Shown here: positions 1-8,717 of the stretch, in pieces
Position numbering within the stretch: the stretch's first letter is position 1
Layout of the letters: each line of letters starts with the position of its first letter
From: Aurantiochytrium sp. KH105
Taxonomy: Eukaryota; Sar; Bigyra; Thraustochytrida; Thraustochytriidae
Length of the DNA: 64,000 nucleotides
Direction: 5' to 3'
Assembly (NCBI GenBank): GCA_003116975.1
Contig: BGKB01000024.1
Span: 124,001-188,000 of the forward strand
Made by a program: the position numbers and the translations under genes
The notes under the pieces: model-generated
What the model was told of the DNA's origin: nothing
What the model saw: only the letters and a program-made list of their open reading frames with translations
Database searches by the model: none

Positions 1-3000
1 GAGTTTCTGTCTTCTCCTGCTTGCGCAGCTGTAGATACTCTGATTCGGCGGCCTTCTCCTCGACACGAGCGAGAAAAGCCTTTTCCTTCTCGCTCAGCGG
101 CGGATGATACACGCGCACAGACTTGCACCCTGGAGATGAAGGGGCGACTCCGTCACCGCCGTTTCCATTTCCGGCAGCGGCATCTTCGTCGGGTTCTTCG
201 GATACAGAGACAACTACACGCGGTGGCGCGTTGCGTTCTTCTTTGTCAAACGTCAAGGTTGTGCCAAACCCAGTTCGAGCGGCTTTGGCCGCCCGTTGCT
301 TGCGCAAAACTTCCTGCTGCCCGCTGATCTTCATTGCTGGATAGAGACGAGTGTCCACTGGAATTGTTGGTATAAAGTCCTTGCTGTTTACCCCGACGAC
401 CTTGAGCACCTCGCTCCGCTTATTCTCGGACCGCACAGGCAGAGGAATAAGTAGATGTACGTTAAAGGTTGAGGCGAGAATTCCATCAATGACCTCGAGT
501 GCTGCTGCCACAGCCTCTTGTCGCCCTCCCGCTTCTTCCGACCCACCAAGGCCCTCGGGAACGATGTGCTGGTACTCTGGGACCTCGTCGAGGTCGGCCC
601 ACGACACGATGATTCTCTTTTGGTCCGGGTCCACGTGATCAAGCTTGACCTGATTTGGTGCATCCCTGATGGCTGAATCGCGAAGGTAGGCGAGCAGGGC
701 CCCAACTCTGCGCGCTGGCTCGGGCTCGATACAGAATGCTGGCACCGTAGCTGCGCAGTACGCCAACGAACGAACAAATTCATCGTATGTTGCATCGACA
801 GCAGGCTTGGTTTTGCCCTTGTAAAACGCAGCCTTGGCTTCGTTCTGGTTCATCACATTTGGGACCAAATGATATGTCCTGAGCAGCCTCAGCCAATGTT
901 GCACGGAGAGAAGTCCGCGTTGCGCTTGCATCTCGTCAAAGGATTTGCCGAGGTGAATTCCGAGTCCTGTGCCCGGTTCGACGGCATGTCGAAAGACTGC
1001 TCGCAGGATATCCTCGAATCGAGTCAAAGCTTCTACCTCTTCATGATGCGAGGGTCCTGAGGCATGTGCTTGCGAATTGGGACCTTCGTCTCGAGCGCGG
1101 CGTTCTCGGATACGGCGATCAAATTTTTGGCGCAATAGGCGTCGTCGCTCGCGACGTTTTCGGCGGTCCTCTTCTGCCTTTGCACGCTGTGCTTCCTGCA
1201 CGGCTACGCGTCTTTGGCGGCAGCGTTCAATGTCGCGTTGCACCACCTCAGCGGCCGCACTTGGGAGCGCAGCGTACGAGGCGCGAGTTTGCCCGGTCGT
1301 CAACGACCGCAGCGTCTTCTTCGACCCCGACCTTCCGGTACCATGCATCGGCCTGCGTTCTTGGTCGCGCGCCTTCTCCTTTGCCCAGAAGTGCTCCACG
1401 AGCACGGACTCCAGGTCGCGCTTGCGCACGGCGCCTTGGCGTGGGGACTTGAACCTGCGCACCTTCTCCTGAACCTTGCGGTCCCGCAGAGCCTGCGAAT
1501 GTGGGCAGGCGAGAATGGCGCGCTTGGGCACGCTGTCTTCGTCCGAGTTCACGGCACGGAGGAAGGTGACCTTGTCCACGTAGCCCGAGTCCGCGACGTC
1601 GAGCGCCGCGAAAGCGTGCTCAAGGCCTGGGAATCGAGGTAGCGCGCGTTCGATGATCTGGCGCGCGGTGTTGGCGCTTTTCTTTTGTTCCTGCTGCATT
1701 TGCGCGCGTCTCGCTTTGGCGAGACCAGTCCCGAATCCCTGATGCTGGTGTTGCTGCTGGTGTTGCTGCTGCTGCTGCTGCTGCTGGCGCTGATTTTGCA
1801 CTCGTCGCGATGGATGCGCGCTCGGGTCAGCAGCAAGTGCCTCGTCCGCGCTACCAGGAAATGGCGAGGGTACTTGGCGCTGCTGCTGTGGCTGCTGTTG
1901 CTGCTGCTGCCCTGGGGCAAAAGGACTGGCCCCGGAGACTGGCGAAGAAGGTAAGGCAAGAAGTGTTTTTCGCTGCGCACGAAGAGCCTCGGAAGTGGAC
2001 GCAGCGCCATGCATACTCGGCATGAAAGAGTTTCCCTCGTCATCGTGACCAGTCGCACTCGCGCTCTCTGCAGCGCTCCACTCGTCCAGCTGTGGGATCG
2101 GCACCGGAGCCATAACAGAGTGCGACGAGGTTGGCGAGCCTGCCTCGAAGGCAGAAGCTACCGACGAAGGCGAGAGTGGCGAGCCCGCTGGGACTTGAGG
2201 GTCAAGCGACCCGCTTGGAGAACCTTCGCGCAGACTCGGGTCACTCGGCGGCGATGGCGAGTAGAATCCGAGACTGGGCGGGACCCCCTCTGCCGGCGGA
2301 GACGTGTCGACGTGCATCTTTGCGCGTTTGCGTGGCGGTTTGCGAGGTTTGCTGGCGTTGGCCAAGAGCCCGTGGAGAACCTCGTGACGCGTCACGACGC
2401 CTGAGAGGAGGCGATCGTTGAGGTGCGGAATTCCAAGTCTCAAAATTGCTGACAGCGTGCCAAAACGAAGGCCCTTCCGGACGGCCTCTTCGGGTGTAGA
2501 TTCTGGACTCTCGAGCAGCCTGGCGCAAATCTCAAAGAGCCCAATCACAAATCGGATCATAAGGTGACTGGGCGCAAATCGCTGCACGAGCGCCAGCAAA
2601 AGATCCGCAGCGTGGTGACTGTACGCTTCGTCGTTGATGGCGATGCGCGCCGCAAGCTCTGCGAGCTTGAGCGCCTCCTTGTCACCGAGACGCTGGTGTT
2701 GAGCAATCGCGTGCAAGAACGCGAGATCGAGCTCGGAGAATCCCTGGAGCGTAATTTGCTTGACGAGCGGGAGCACCAAGACGCCAACGGGGGCAAACGG
2801 CATTCGCTCCAGCGCAGCAGCCATGTGTTGCACAATAAAGCTCCGCAGACTCTCGTCGCGATGAAACTCGATGAGCGCAAAGATGAGAGTCTTGTACAAG
2901 AACGGCGCAAACGGCTGGTGGCGCTCTGCAAAACGTTCCAATAGGCGAAAACAAGCCGCCAAGCTATGCAGTTGCAGCTCGCGCGAGCCGGTCTCACGGA

Positions 3001-4588
3001 ATCCTTTGCTGATGGTAAGGAGCATTTGTTTGGGTAAGCCGGAGTCGCGCTCAAGCTCAGTCGTAAAGACCGCCCATAATTGGGAAAGAAGACCGACGGC
3101 GACCTGACGCACGGGTTTGCAGTGGCAAGGTTCAGCAAAGTGCATAGCAAAGTCAGCGAGATGGCGTGGTAGGTCACGCTCGCCCAGTTCTGCACCCAGC
3201 GGGAGCGAGCGCTCATCGATACTCTCGAGTAGCTCTTGCATAAATGTCATGAGTGACACTGCGTTCGGCAACGCCTGCTGCACGTCAACGCGTATCCACG
3301 AGGTAAGATCTGATCCAGAGTCAGCCGACGCTGCGGACCCAAGGGTCGCGGCGAGAAGCGGTCGACAAGCTCCCGCTTCTGTCCAACACTTGATAAAGGC
3401 TGCAAGCCCAAAGCCAGAACGCAAAAAGTTCCAGAGCATGTCGCTGAGTTCGTGTGCAGCCCACGGGTAAACTTGTTGTTTGTCGTGCTCATGCACACCT
3501 GGTGGCGGGCCTTCTCTGACTTCTTGGGCTACTTGCTGCGCGATCTCTGCAAGCAGAGTGCATGCTTTGACGCGTACGGCGTCATCAGGGGCAACAAGAA
3601 AGATACCAAGCACCCTGAAGAATCCTGTGCAGTCATCGATTGCTGGGACTGTTTTCACGAGCTCGGCGATAAGCTCACGACTTTCGTAGAGTTCATGAAC
3701 CCAATCAAAGACGGGCCGAATATTATGCTGCGGCCCAAGGCGTAGGAGCTGCGCAAGATAGCCGGTATTGGAGCCGTCAAAAAGAGCCGCTGCCTGCTCG
3801 AGGGTCACCCCGACCCGACTGGCAAGAGAGCCAATAAGGAAGAGCCCGAGCGCATCAGGCTCAGCCCCTGCATGCAGACGCTTGATTTCTGCCTCAGAGA
3901 CACTGATGGCGATCATCGGCGGCTCGTCCATGAGTGCCTTGTTGGCAATCAGAATACGGTGGATTTGCTGCAGCTGCGTAAGGATCTCAACGCACACACG
4001 CAAATTTCCTCGAGCAAGTTCCTTGGTCACGTCGTCACGGCTTGTAACCTCGGTTGCCAAGGTGTACTCGCTGGCAATACGAAGAACCTCGTTCCATGTT
4101 TCTGCTGGGCTTGCAGAGCCAAGAACCATTGCGTCCGGCATTTCTCGCCCAAGACATTGCTGAATGACCTGCGCAGCCACCATACCAGATCGAAGGATTT
4201 TGACTTCGCTGGTTAATACTGGGCCGTTCGGCACTTCTGACGGAAGCAGACCCTGTTCTCGCAACCAGATCGCAAGCTGCTCAGGAACATCAGCAGCAGT
4301 TCCGATTTGCTGTTTTGGCTGCTGCTGCTGCTGCTGCTGTTCTTGCTGCGGACACTGTTGCTGCTGTTGTTGAGCCTGTGGCGCTCTTCGTTGGGGCTGT
4401 CCCGAGTGCCGCTTTTTTGGACCCTCTTGCATCTTGGTCTTTGCAAGAGTCTTTGGCATACCTTGCGAATGTGATGCAGAAGGAGATCGCAATCCATGCG
4501 GTGAGGTCTTTCTGCTGCGTTGAGCTGCCGCGCGCGTCTCATCCCGGGGCAAAGGCCGCCCCCTCGTAGTGGGCGATATCGCGCGCAT
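1..4588 (-). CDS. Large unrecognised helical-repeat protein with Gln-rich tracts and an EF-hand-like motif (3' end beyond window)
   Basis: One uninterrupted frame runs from an ATG at 4588 to the left edge, at least 1529 codons, with no stop seen, so the C-terminus is missing. Visible order: a basic N-terminus; a Gln-rich tract near residues 71-93; a long, mostly helical hydrophobic region (about 95-740) resembling HEAT/ARM-like repeats; a Ser/Pro linker with two more Gln tracts (about 890-950); an EF-hand-like stretch (FPGLEHAFAALDVADSGYVD, about 985-1005); then a very basic Arg-rich coiled segment. I do not recognise the family. The EF-hand loop is imperfect and may not bind calcium. Frame and strand are well supported because the polyQ, the helical region and the downstream part all lie in one frame. 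Opposite-strand frames here are low-complexity shadows. Scaffold or regulatory function is only a guess. Confidence 0.75.
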   Translation of the reverse strand, partial: MRAISPTTRGRPLPRDETRAAAQRSRKTSPHGLRSPSASHSQGMPKTLAKTKMQEGPKKRHSGQPQRRAPQAQQQQQQCPQQEQQQQQQQPKQQIGTAADVPEQLAIWLREQGLLPSEVPNGPVLTSEVKILRSGMVAAQVIQQCLGREMPDAMVLGSASPAETWNEVLRIASEYTLATEVTSRDDVTKELARGNLRVCVEILTQLQQIHRILIANKALMDEPPMIAISVSEAEIKRLHAGAEPDALGLFLIGSLASRVGVTLEQAAALFDGSNTGYLAQLLRLGPQHNIRPVFDWVHELYESRELIAELVKTVPAIDDCTGFFRVLGIFLVAPDDAVRVKACTLLAEIAQQVAQEVREGPPPGVHEHDKQQVYPWAAHELSDMLWNFLRSGFGLAAFIKCWTEAGACRPLLAATLGSAASADSGSDLTSWIRVDVQQALPNAVSLMTFMQELLESIDERSLPLGAELGERDLPRHLADFAMHFAEPCHCKPVRQVAVGLLSQLWAVFTTELERDSGLPKQMLLTISKGFRETGSRELQLHSLAACFRLLERFAERHQPFAPFLYKTLIFALIEFHRDESLRSFIVQHMAAALERMPFAPVGVLVLPLVKQITLQGFSELDLAFLHAIAQHQRLGDKEALKLAELAARIAINDEAYSHHAADLLLALVQRFAPSHLMIRFVIGLFEICARLLESPESTPEEAVRKGLRFGTLSAILRLGIPHLNDRLLSGVVTRHEVLHGLLANASKPRKPPRKRAKMHVDTSPPAEGVPPSLGFYSPSPPSDPSLREGSPSGSLDPQVPAGSPLSPSSVASAFEAGSPTSSHSVMAPVPIPQLDEWSAAESASATGHDDEGNSFMPSMHGAASTSEALRAQRKTLLALPSSPVSGASPFAPGQQQQQQPQQQRQVPSPFPGSADEALAADPSAHPSRRVQNQRQQQQQQQQHQQQHQHQGFGTGLAKARRAQMQQEQKKSANTARQIIERALPRFPGLEHAFAALDVADSGYVDKVTFLRAVNSDEDSVPKRAILACPHSQALRDRKVQEKVRRFKSPRQGAVRKRDLESVLVEHFWAKEKARDQERRPMHGTGRSGSKKTLRSLTTGQTRASYAALPSAAAEVVQRDIERCRQRRVAVQEAQRAKAEEDRRKRRERRRLLRQKFDRRIRERRARDEGPNSQAHASGPSHHEEVEALTRFEDILRAVFRHAVEPGTGLGIHLGKSFDEMQAQRGLLSVQHWLRLLRTYHLVPNVMNQNEAKAAFYKGKTKPAVDATYDEFVRSLAYCAATVPAFCIEPEPARRVGALLAYLRDSAIRDAPNQVKLDHVDPDQKRIIVSWADLDEVPEYQHIVPEGLGGSEEAGGRQEAVAAALEVIDGILASTFNVHLLIPLPVRSENKRSEVLKVVGVNSKDFIPTIPVDTRLYPAMKISGQQEVLRKQRAAKAARTGFGTTLTFDKEERNAPPRVVVSVSEEPDEDAAAGNGNGGDGVAPSSPGCKSVRVYHPPLSEKEKAFLARVEEKAAESEYLQLRKQEKTET

Positions 4589-5641
4589 TTTATATGTGCC
4601 TGATTGTCAAATCAGGAGCAAGTGCGTCTACGACGTCTCCAGACGCTCGCAGAACCCGAGAGCTTTACGTCTCTGCTGACCTCGCGCGCAAACAGAAATG
4701 TCCACACACAGCACGCTCCGTCGTACGACTCGTCGCTGCCGCTGTTGCCGTGCGTCACGAGCCAGCCGACCAGCCAGGCCGGCAGCCAGGCAAACCAGCG
4801 CGCAAGCGAACAAAGCGCTCTGGCCCCTGCAATGCGACCAGCGTCTCCAAGTAACGCGCCACCACAGGCAGAGCCTCTGCGTCTCGGAGTCCTACCTGCC
4901 TGCCTGCCTACCTTGATTCCATTTCCTCCGCGCCCGTGCTCGTTTTGCTCGTTAGTGGCTTCGCTCGCGCGACGACAGCGCCTCCCTGTCCCCTCTCACA
5001 GAAACGGTGTGTACTCCGTGGATTCACGCTTCCTCTGCGACTCCCCGTCTTCTCTGCATTCTAGGCGCATCACGGCACGGCGCGGACCTCCGCGCCATGC
5101 CTAGCTCACGAGGCCCCCCGTTCCCGCGCGATCGGGCCTTGGCATTATCACCCGTGCCCGCTGGGACCTGCCGCGGCTGCGACCGCGGCTGCGACCCCAT
5201 GCTTCGCGCAGCTCAGCAGCAGCTGCAGCAGATGCTGGCGGCCAAGGCAGCAGCCTCGGACCTTCGCGGTCTCTCCGATCCGCGCGTTGCGCAGGCCCCT
5301 GTTTCGCGGGCCCCCGAAACGGGCTGTTATCGTCCCGTGACGGGCAAGTGCCGATCCGTCCATCCATCAATCGACAATTCGCCGTTTGGTCGACTTGCCG
5401 GGCGAGAGTCCGACTGTGAACGGCGCGCCGCAGTCGGTGGTCGATCGCTCAGGCCTCGAACGAGCTCGCGCTCTGGCGTGAACATGGCGAGCGCAGAAAC
5501 CCAACTCGCGAGCGCCTTCTCGTGCGCGGGCACGGGAGCGAGCGAGCAGCGAGGGAGCGAGCGAGGGAGCGAGGGAGGGAGGCGCGAGCGGACGAGCGAG
5601 GCGCGGAGGCCCTGCGTGTGCGCGGACGCGACCCGACGAGG
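4589..5641. promoter_or_regulatory. Divergent intergenic region between the left-edge gene and the JmjC gene
   Basis: About 1.05 kb separates two divergent starts, so it probably holds both promoters and 5' UTRs. It is GC-rich with simple GAGC/GAGG repeats at 5530-5590. I see no RNA gene and no convincing conserved frame. The long frames here lack an ATG or are arginine/serine-rich shadows. Confidence 0.4.
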
Positions 5642-7162
5642 ATGGGCTCCATGGACGGCAGGAAGCGCCGCGGCGGCGCCGGCGGCGGCGGGGCGAGGGC
5701 GCCTCGCAAGGCCGAGATGCTCGTGGCAGGGATGCTGCTGGTAGTCTTCCTCTTCGTGTACACAATGTCCCCCTCCGGGCAGACCGCGGAGGAGGCTCGC
5801 GCCGCCGTCGAGAAATCTCAAGCCGCGGCGGCTGCGGTCGGCTCCTTCGACATTGACACGACGAGTCTGCCCTCGGCGACGTCACGACGCGCCGCCGAGA
5901 CCAGCTCGAGCTCCTCATCGTCAACGTTTTCGAGCAATCAAGATGACATGCCCGAGGTACCATCCAAGGAGGAGTATCCCGAGCAGCCCGACGAGGAAAG
6001 CCTCGCGGATGGCCACAACGAGGACGAGGATGCCGATTCGCCCGAAGTGAAGAAAATGGAGGAGGAATCGATTGAACTCATTGAAAAACAAATGGATCCC
6101 GACGCAGAACGCACAGAGGAGTCTGCGGCCACGCAATCGGGTGCTGTTCGCGTCAAGGAGCTCGGCAACCTGCTCTTCAGCGACGGTGCCGAGTACCTGG
6201 CGGCTCCTGTGATCGAGGCCCCGGCCTCCGCCGCGAAACAGCCGTACTCGAAACTGTGGTCCTTGCAGCAAATGCATGATGAGTTCTTTGGCTCCCTGCC
6301 GCATCGCAGGTACATCCCGCGCCTCGCGCAGCGCATCTCCAGGCAACAGTTCCACGAGGTCTTCCGATCCACCTCCACGCCGGTCATCATTCCCTTTCAT
6401 CTCATGCGCCACTTGGGTTCTCTCACCGAGGGTTGGACGCTGTCGGGCTTGCGCAAAGAGTTCCCTTGGGAACCAAGCCCAAATCAAAAGCCGTACCTCA
6501 AGTATCACAGCAAGGCCGGTTTGACCAACGCCAACCTGGACTTTGGCCCTGGCCTCCATGCGATTGAGCATGACACTGTCCTTGCCAAGGCATCTGGACT
6601 GCGCAATTATCCGCGCAATATGATGATTGGGGCCAAGTACATGGCCATGATGAACATTTCCTACCCCCCTTTTGTGCCAAAAAAGCGCTTTCAGGTTCCG
6701 ACAATGTGGATGGGAACCTCTACCTCGGACACCAAGCTGCATCATGACTGTTGTGACAACTGGGTTAGCATGGTGCAAGGCACCAAGCGTTGGTTCATTG
6801 CACCACCCACCGAGGCACACAAGCTTGCCCCTGTGCTCTGCACTGGCAAGCACCAGAGTCTCTGCTGGGCTTCAGTCAAGTACCCGAACGACCCGAACCC
6901 CTCGGCCCGGCAAAAGGCAGTTCTCGATTCGCTGCAGTCCATCACGATCGACCTTAACGCTGGCGAGATGCTCTATCTTCCTGCTGGTTGGTGGCACCAT
7001 ATTCAGAACCTTGGGCCCACGGTGATGGTCAACTTCTGGACGCGTGGATGCGAGAATGTTGCCATTGCGCTCGACAAGGACCCCTTGCGTTCTGACCGAC
7101 CCGACTTTACCGTCTGCCCCAAGGTCGCAAGGGACACAAACCAGTTCATCTCGATGGTTTAA
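5642..7162 (+). CDS. JmjC/cupin-like domain protein with N-terminal membrane anchor
   Basis: Encodes 506 aa. The open frame extends upstream to 5522, but only through a GTG and low-complexity Arg/Glu codons, so the ATG at 5642 is preferred. A basic N-terminus is followed by one hydrophobic span (MLVAGMLLVVFLFVYTM, about residues 26-42), suggesting a type II signal anchor. A Ser- and acid-rich stalk follows to about residue 190. The C-terminal half carries a JmjC/cupin_8 fold: the metal-binding HxD is H367-H368-D369 (KLHHDCCDNW), followed by KRWFIAPP and a distal histidine in GWWHH (H452/H453). This family uses Fe(II) and 2-oxoglutarate for protein hydroxylation or demethylation; the anchor suggests a secretory-pathway lumen rather than chromatin. 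Substrate unknown. The fold call is firm; location is inferred. Confidence 0.82.
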   Translation: MGSMDGRKRRGGAGGGGARAPRKAEMLVAGMLLVVFLFVYTMSPSGQTAEEARAAVEKSQAAAAAVGSFDIDTTSLPSATSRRAAETSSSSSSSTFSSNQDDMPEVPSKEEYPEQPDEESLADGHNEDEDADSPEVKKMEEESIELIEKQMDPDAERTEESAATQSGAVRVKELGNLLFSDGAEYLAAPVIEAPASAAKQPYSKLWSLQQMHDEFFGSLPHRRYIPRLAQRISRQQFHEVFRSTSTPVIIPFHLMRHLGSLTEGWTLSGLRKEFPWEPSPNQKPYLKYHSKAGLTNANLDFGPGLHAIEHDTVLAKASGLRNYPRNMMIGAKYMAMMNISYPPFVPKKRFQVPTMWMGTSTSDTKLHHDCCDNWVSMVQGTKRWFIAPPTEAHKLAPVLCTGKHQSLCWASVKYPNDPNPSARQKAVLDSLQSITIDLNAGEMLYLPAGWWHHIQNLGPTVMVNFWTRGCENVAIALDKDPLRSDRPDFTVCPKVARDTNQFISMV

Positions 7163-7481
7163 CTTTTTAGGTAGTAGACTCACATGCATGACAAAGAAAA
7201 ACCAAAGCAAAAAAACAAAGGCAAATTGTGGGCAGGAAAAAAGGATACGCGTAGCCTTCTATCCAAGCTGTTGTCGGGACGGCAAAATACAAGTGCATTT
7301 GTTGCGTTTCTTTTTTTCGAAAAGAAGAGTGAGATTTCAAAATGGCACAAACCTGTAATCCCTCCTGCTGGCCCGCCTCTCAAGAGGTCGCCACAGGTAT
7401 GTGAACACATGTCAGTTCGATTCCTTTCATTTAGGAAGATCAAAAGAAAAGGAAAGTTTCCCACTCAAATCATGAGCCACT

Positions 7482-8255
7482 TCATGCAAGCGCTTCTCTT
7501 ACACAGTCCAGAATGGAGGACTCGGGCACTCCGCGACCCTTGAGGTCGGTCACAACACTCCGCAAAATTGCCAGTCCGGAGTCATGTGCCGAAGAGCTCG
7601 AACTTTGATTTCCTTCGCGCGCACTATAGAGATGATGATTCTGCCTTGGATCCGAGTCTCCGTCTTCTTGACCTTGCTGCTGGGGTTCTTGATGCTTTGC
7701 TGGCCCGCCGCCAAGAGCCAAGGAGGCGCCAGCCCGCGAGGCCGTATTCGGTCGTCGTTCAACCTTTTTTGCTGCGCTTTTTGGCCTGGTGCAGCTTGCA
7801 GCCTTTGCAGATCCAGAGAGTGCTGGCGAGGTAGTTTGACCTCCGTCAGCGCGGACTGACTCGCCTACGCGGCGAGTAGGCTTGTCCGCTTTGCACGCAT
7901 TTCGGTGATGAACAAGGCTATCAGGGAGAAACGTGCGTCCGCAATTCTCGCATGGAACGAGTGCTTCCTTGTTGAAAGTGTCAAAAGCTGCATCGTTGAA
8001 CTTGTCCCAGTCAACGTTGTTCGCCTTGCCCGGACGGACGTTGAGCAGATCTTCCTCGGTCACATCAGTGTCCTTGGGCGGTTGTGGCAGAGGCCTTCGC
8101 TCGTGTTTGGGCTTTTGGGCCTCTTGCGCGAGGAAGAGCTTCTGGCACTGCTTGATGTGAATCCCAATTGAGTTGGTGCCGTACCCGCGCCCGCAAATAT
8201 AGCACGTCACAGCCTTGGGGCCCCGGCCCAGTGGTCGCTGCTGCATTCCGTTCAT
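7482..8255 (-). CDS. C2HC-type zinc-finger protein (ZC2HC1-like)
   Basis: Encodes 257 aa from the ATG at 8255. The frame stays open about 75 bases further upstream but only with TTG/GTG, so an upstream exon is possible. Two C2HC fingers are clear: C18-x2-C21-x11-H33-x3-C37 (CYICGRGYGTNSIGIHIKQC) and C102-x2-C105-x11-H117-x3-C121 (CENCGRTFLPDSLVHHRNAC). The spacing is that of the zf-C2HC_2 family (ZC2HC1A/ZNF474). The rest is Ser/Gln-rich and low complexity, with a short C-terminal helix. Family members are often linked to cilia or centrosomes, but this protein's role is unknown. It is transcribed towards the JmjC gene, about 320 bp away. Confidence 0.75.
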   Translation of the reverse strand: MNGMQQRPLGRGPKAVTCYICGRGYGTNSIGIHIKQCQKLFLAQEAQKPKHERRPLPQPPKDTDVTEEDLLNVRPGKANNVDWDKFNDAAFDTFNKEALVPCENCGRTFLPDSLVHHRNACKADKPTRRVGESVRADGGQTTSPALSGSAKAASCTRPKSAAKKVERRPNTASRAGASLALGGGPAKHQEPQQQGQEDGDSDPRQNHHLYSAREGNQSSSSSAHDSGLAILRSVVTDLKGRGVPESSILDCVREALA

Positions 8256-8401
8256 AGCGTCGAGCGCGGGCCCAGCCCACCTCTCGTCAACGTTCTCAGC
8301 GTCAACCGATCTGCGCGCGCTCACTGTCAATCAAGGCTTGATGAGGCCCAACTAGCCCTAGCTCCCTAGCTCGCTTATCCGTTACGAGACGAAAAAAGTA
8401 G

Positions 8402-8430
8402 AAGTCACCGTGACTTGACAGTGAGTCACT
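8402..8430. promoter_or_regulatory. Candidate promoter palindromes including an AP-1/GCN4-like site
   Basis: Two short perfect inverted repeats lie about 150 bases upstream of the C2HC zinc-finger start. The first is AAGTCAC-C-GTGACTT (8402-8416). The second is AGTGA-G-TCACT (8420-8430), which contains TGAGTCA, the consensus of AP-1/GCN4 bZIP factors. A further GTGAC copy follows near 8434. Function is inferred from symmetry and position only. Confidence 0.3.
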
Positions 8431-8717
8431 GGCCGTGACCGCGACTTGAGCCGCGTGAACTTTTAGAAGCTCTTCGGACAAGCAACAAAGAGACTCTTTT
8501 TAAGGTTCAAGGCTGATTCTGTTCATTTCAATTTTCATCTCTATGCTTTGTAGATGCGCTCCACTGAAAGTTTGTACAACACAGGGCATTACGCGAGCAC
8601 ATTCCGTAAAACAGAAACCCCGATTGTTCCGAGTCATTGTTCAAGGAAAATCTTTCAGATTGCGCATATGAAGAAGAGGCGACGCCCGCCCCGGCAATAA
8701 ATATCGTCTCATAGCTA

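Noticed and set aside
5921-6853. 310-codon minus-strand frame
   Set aside because: Antisense to the JmjC gene.
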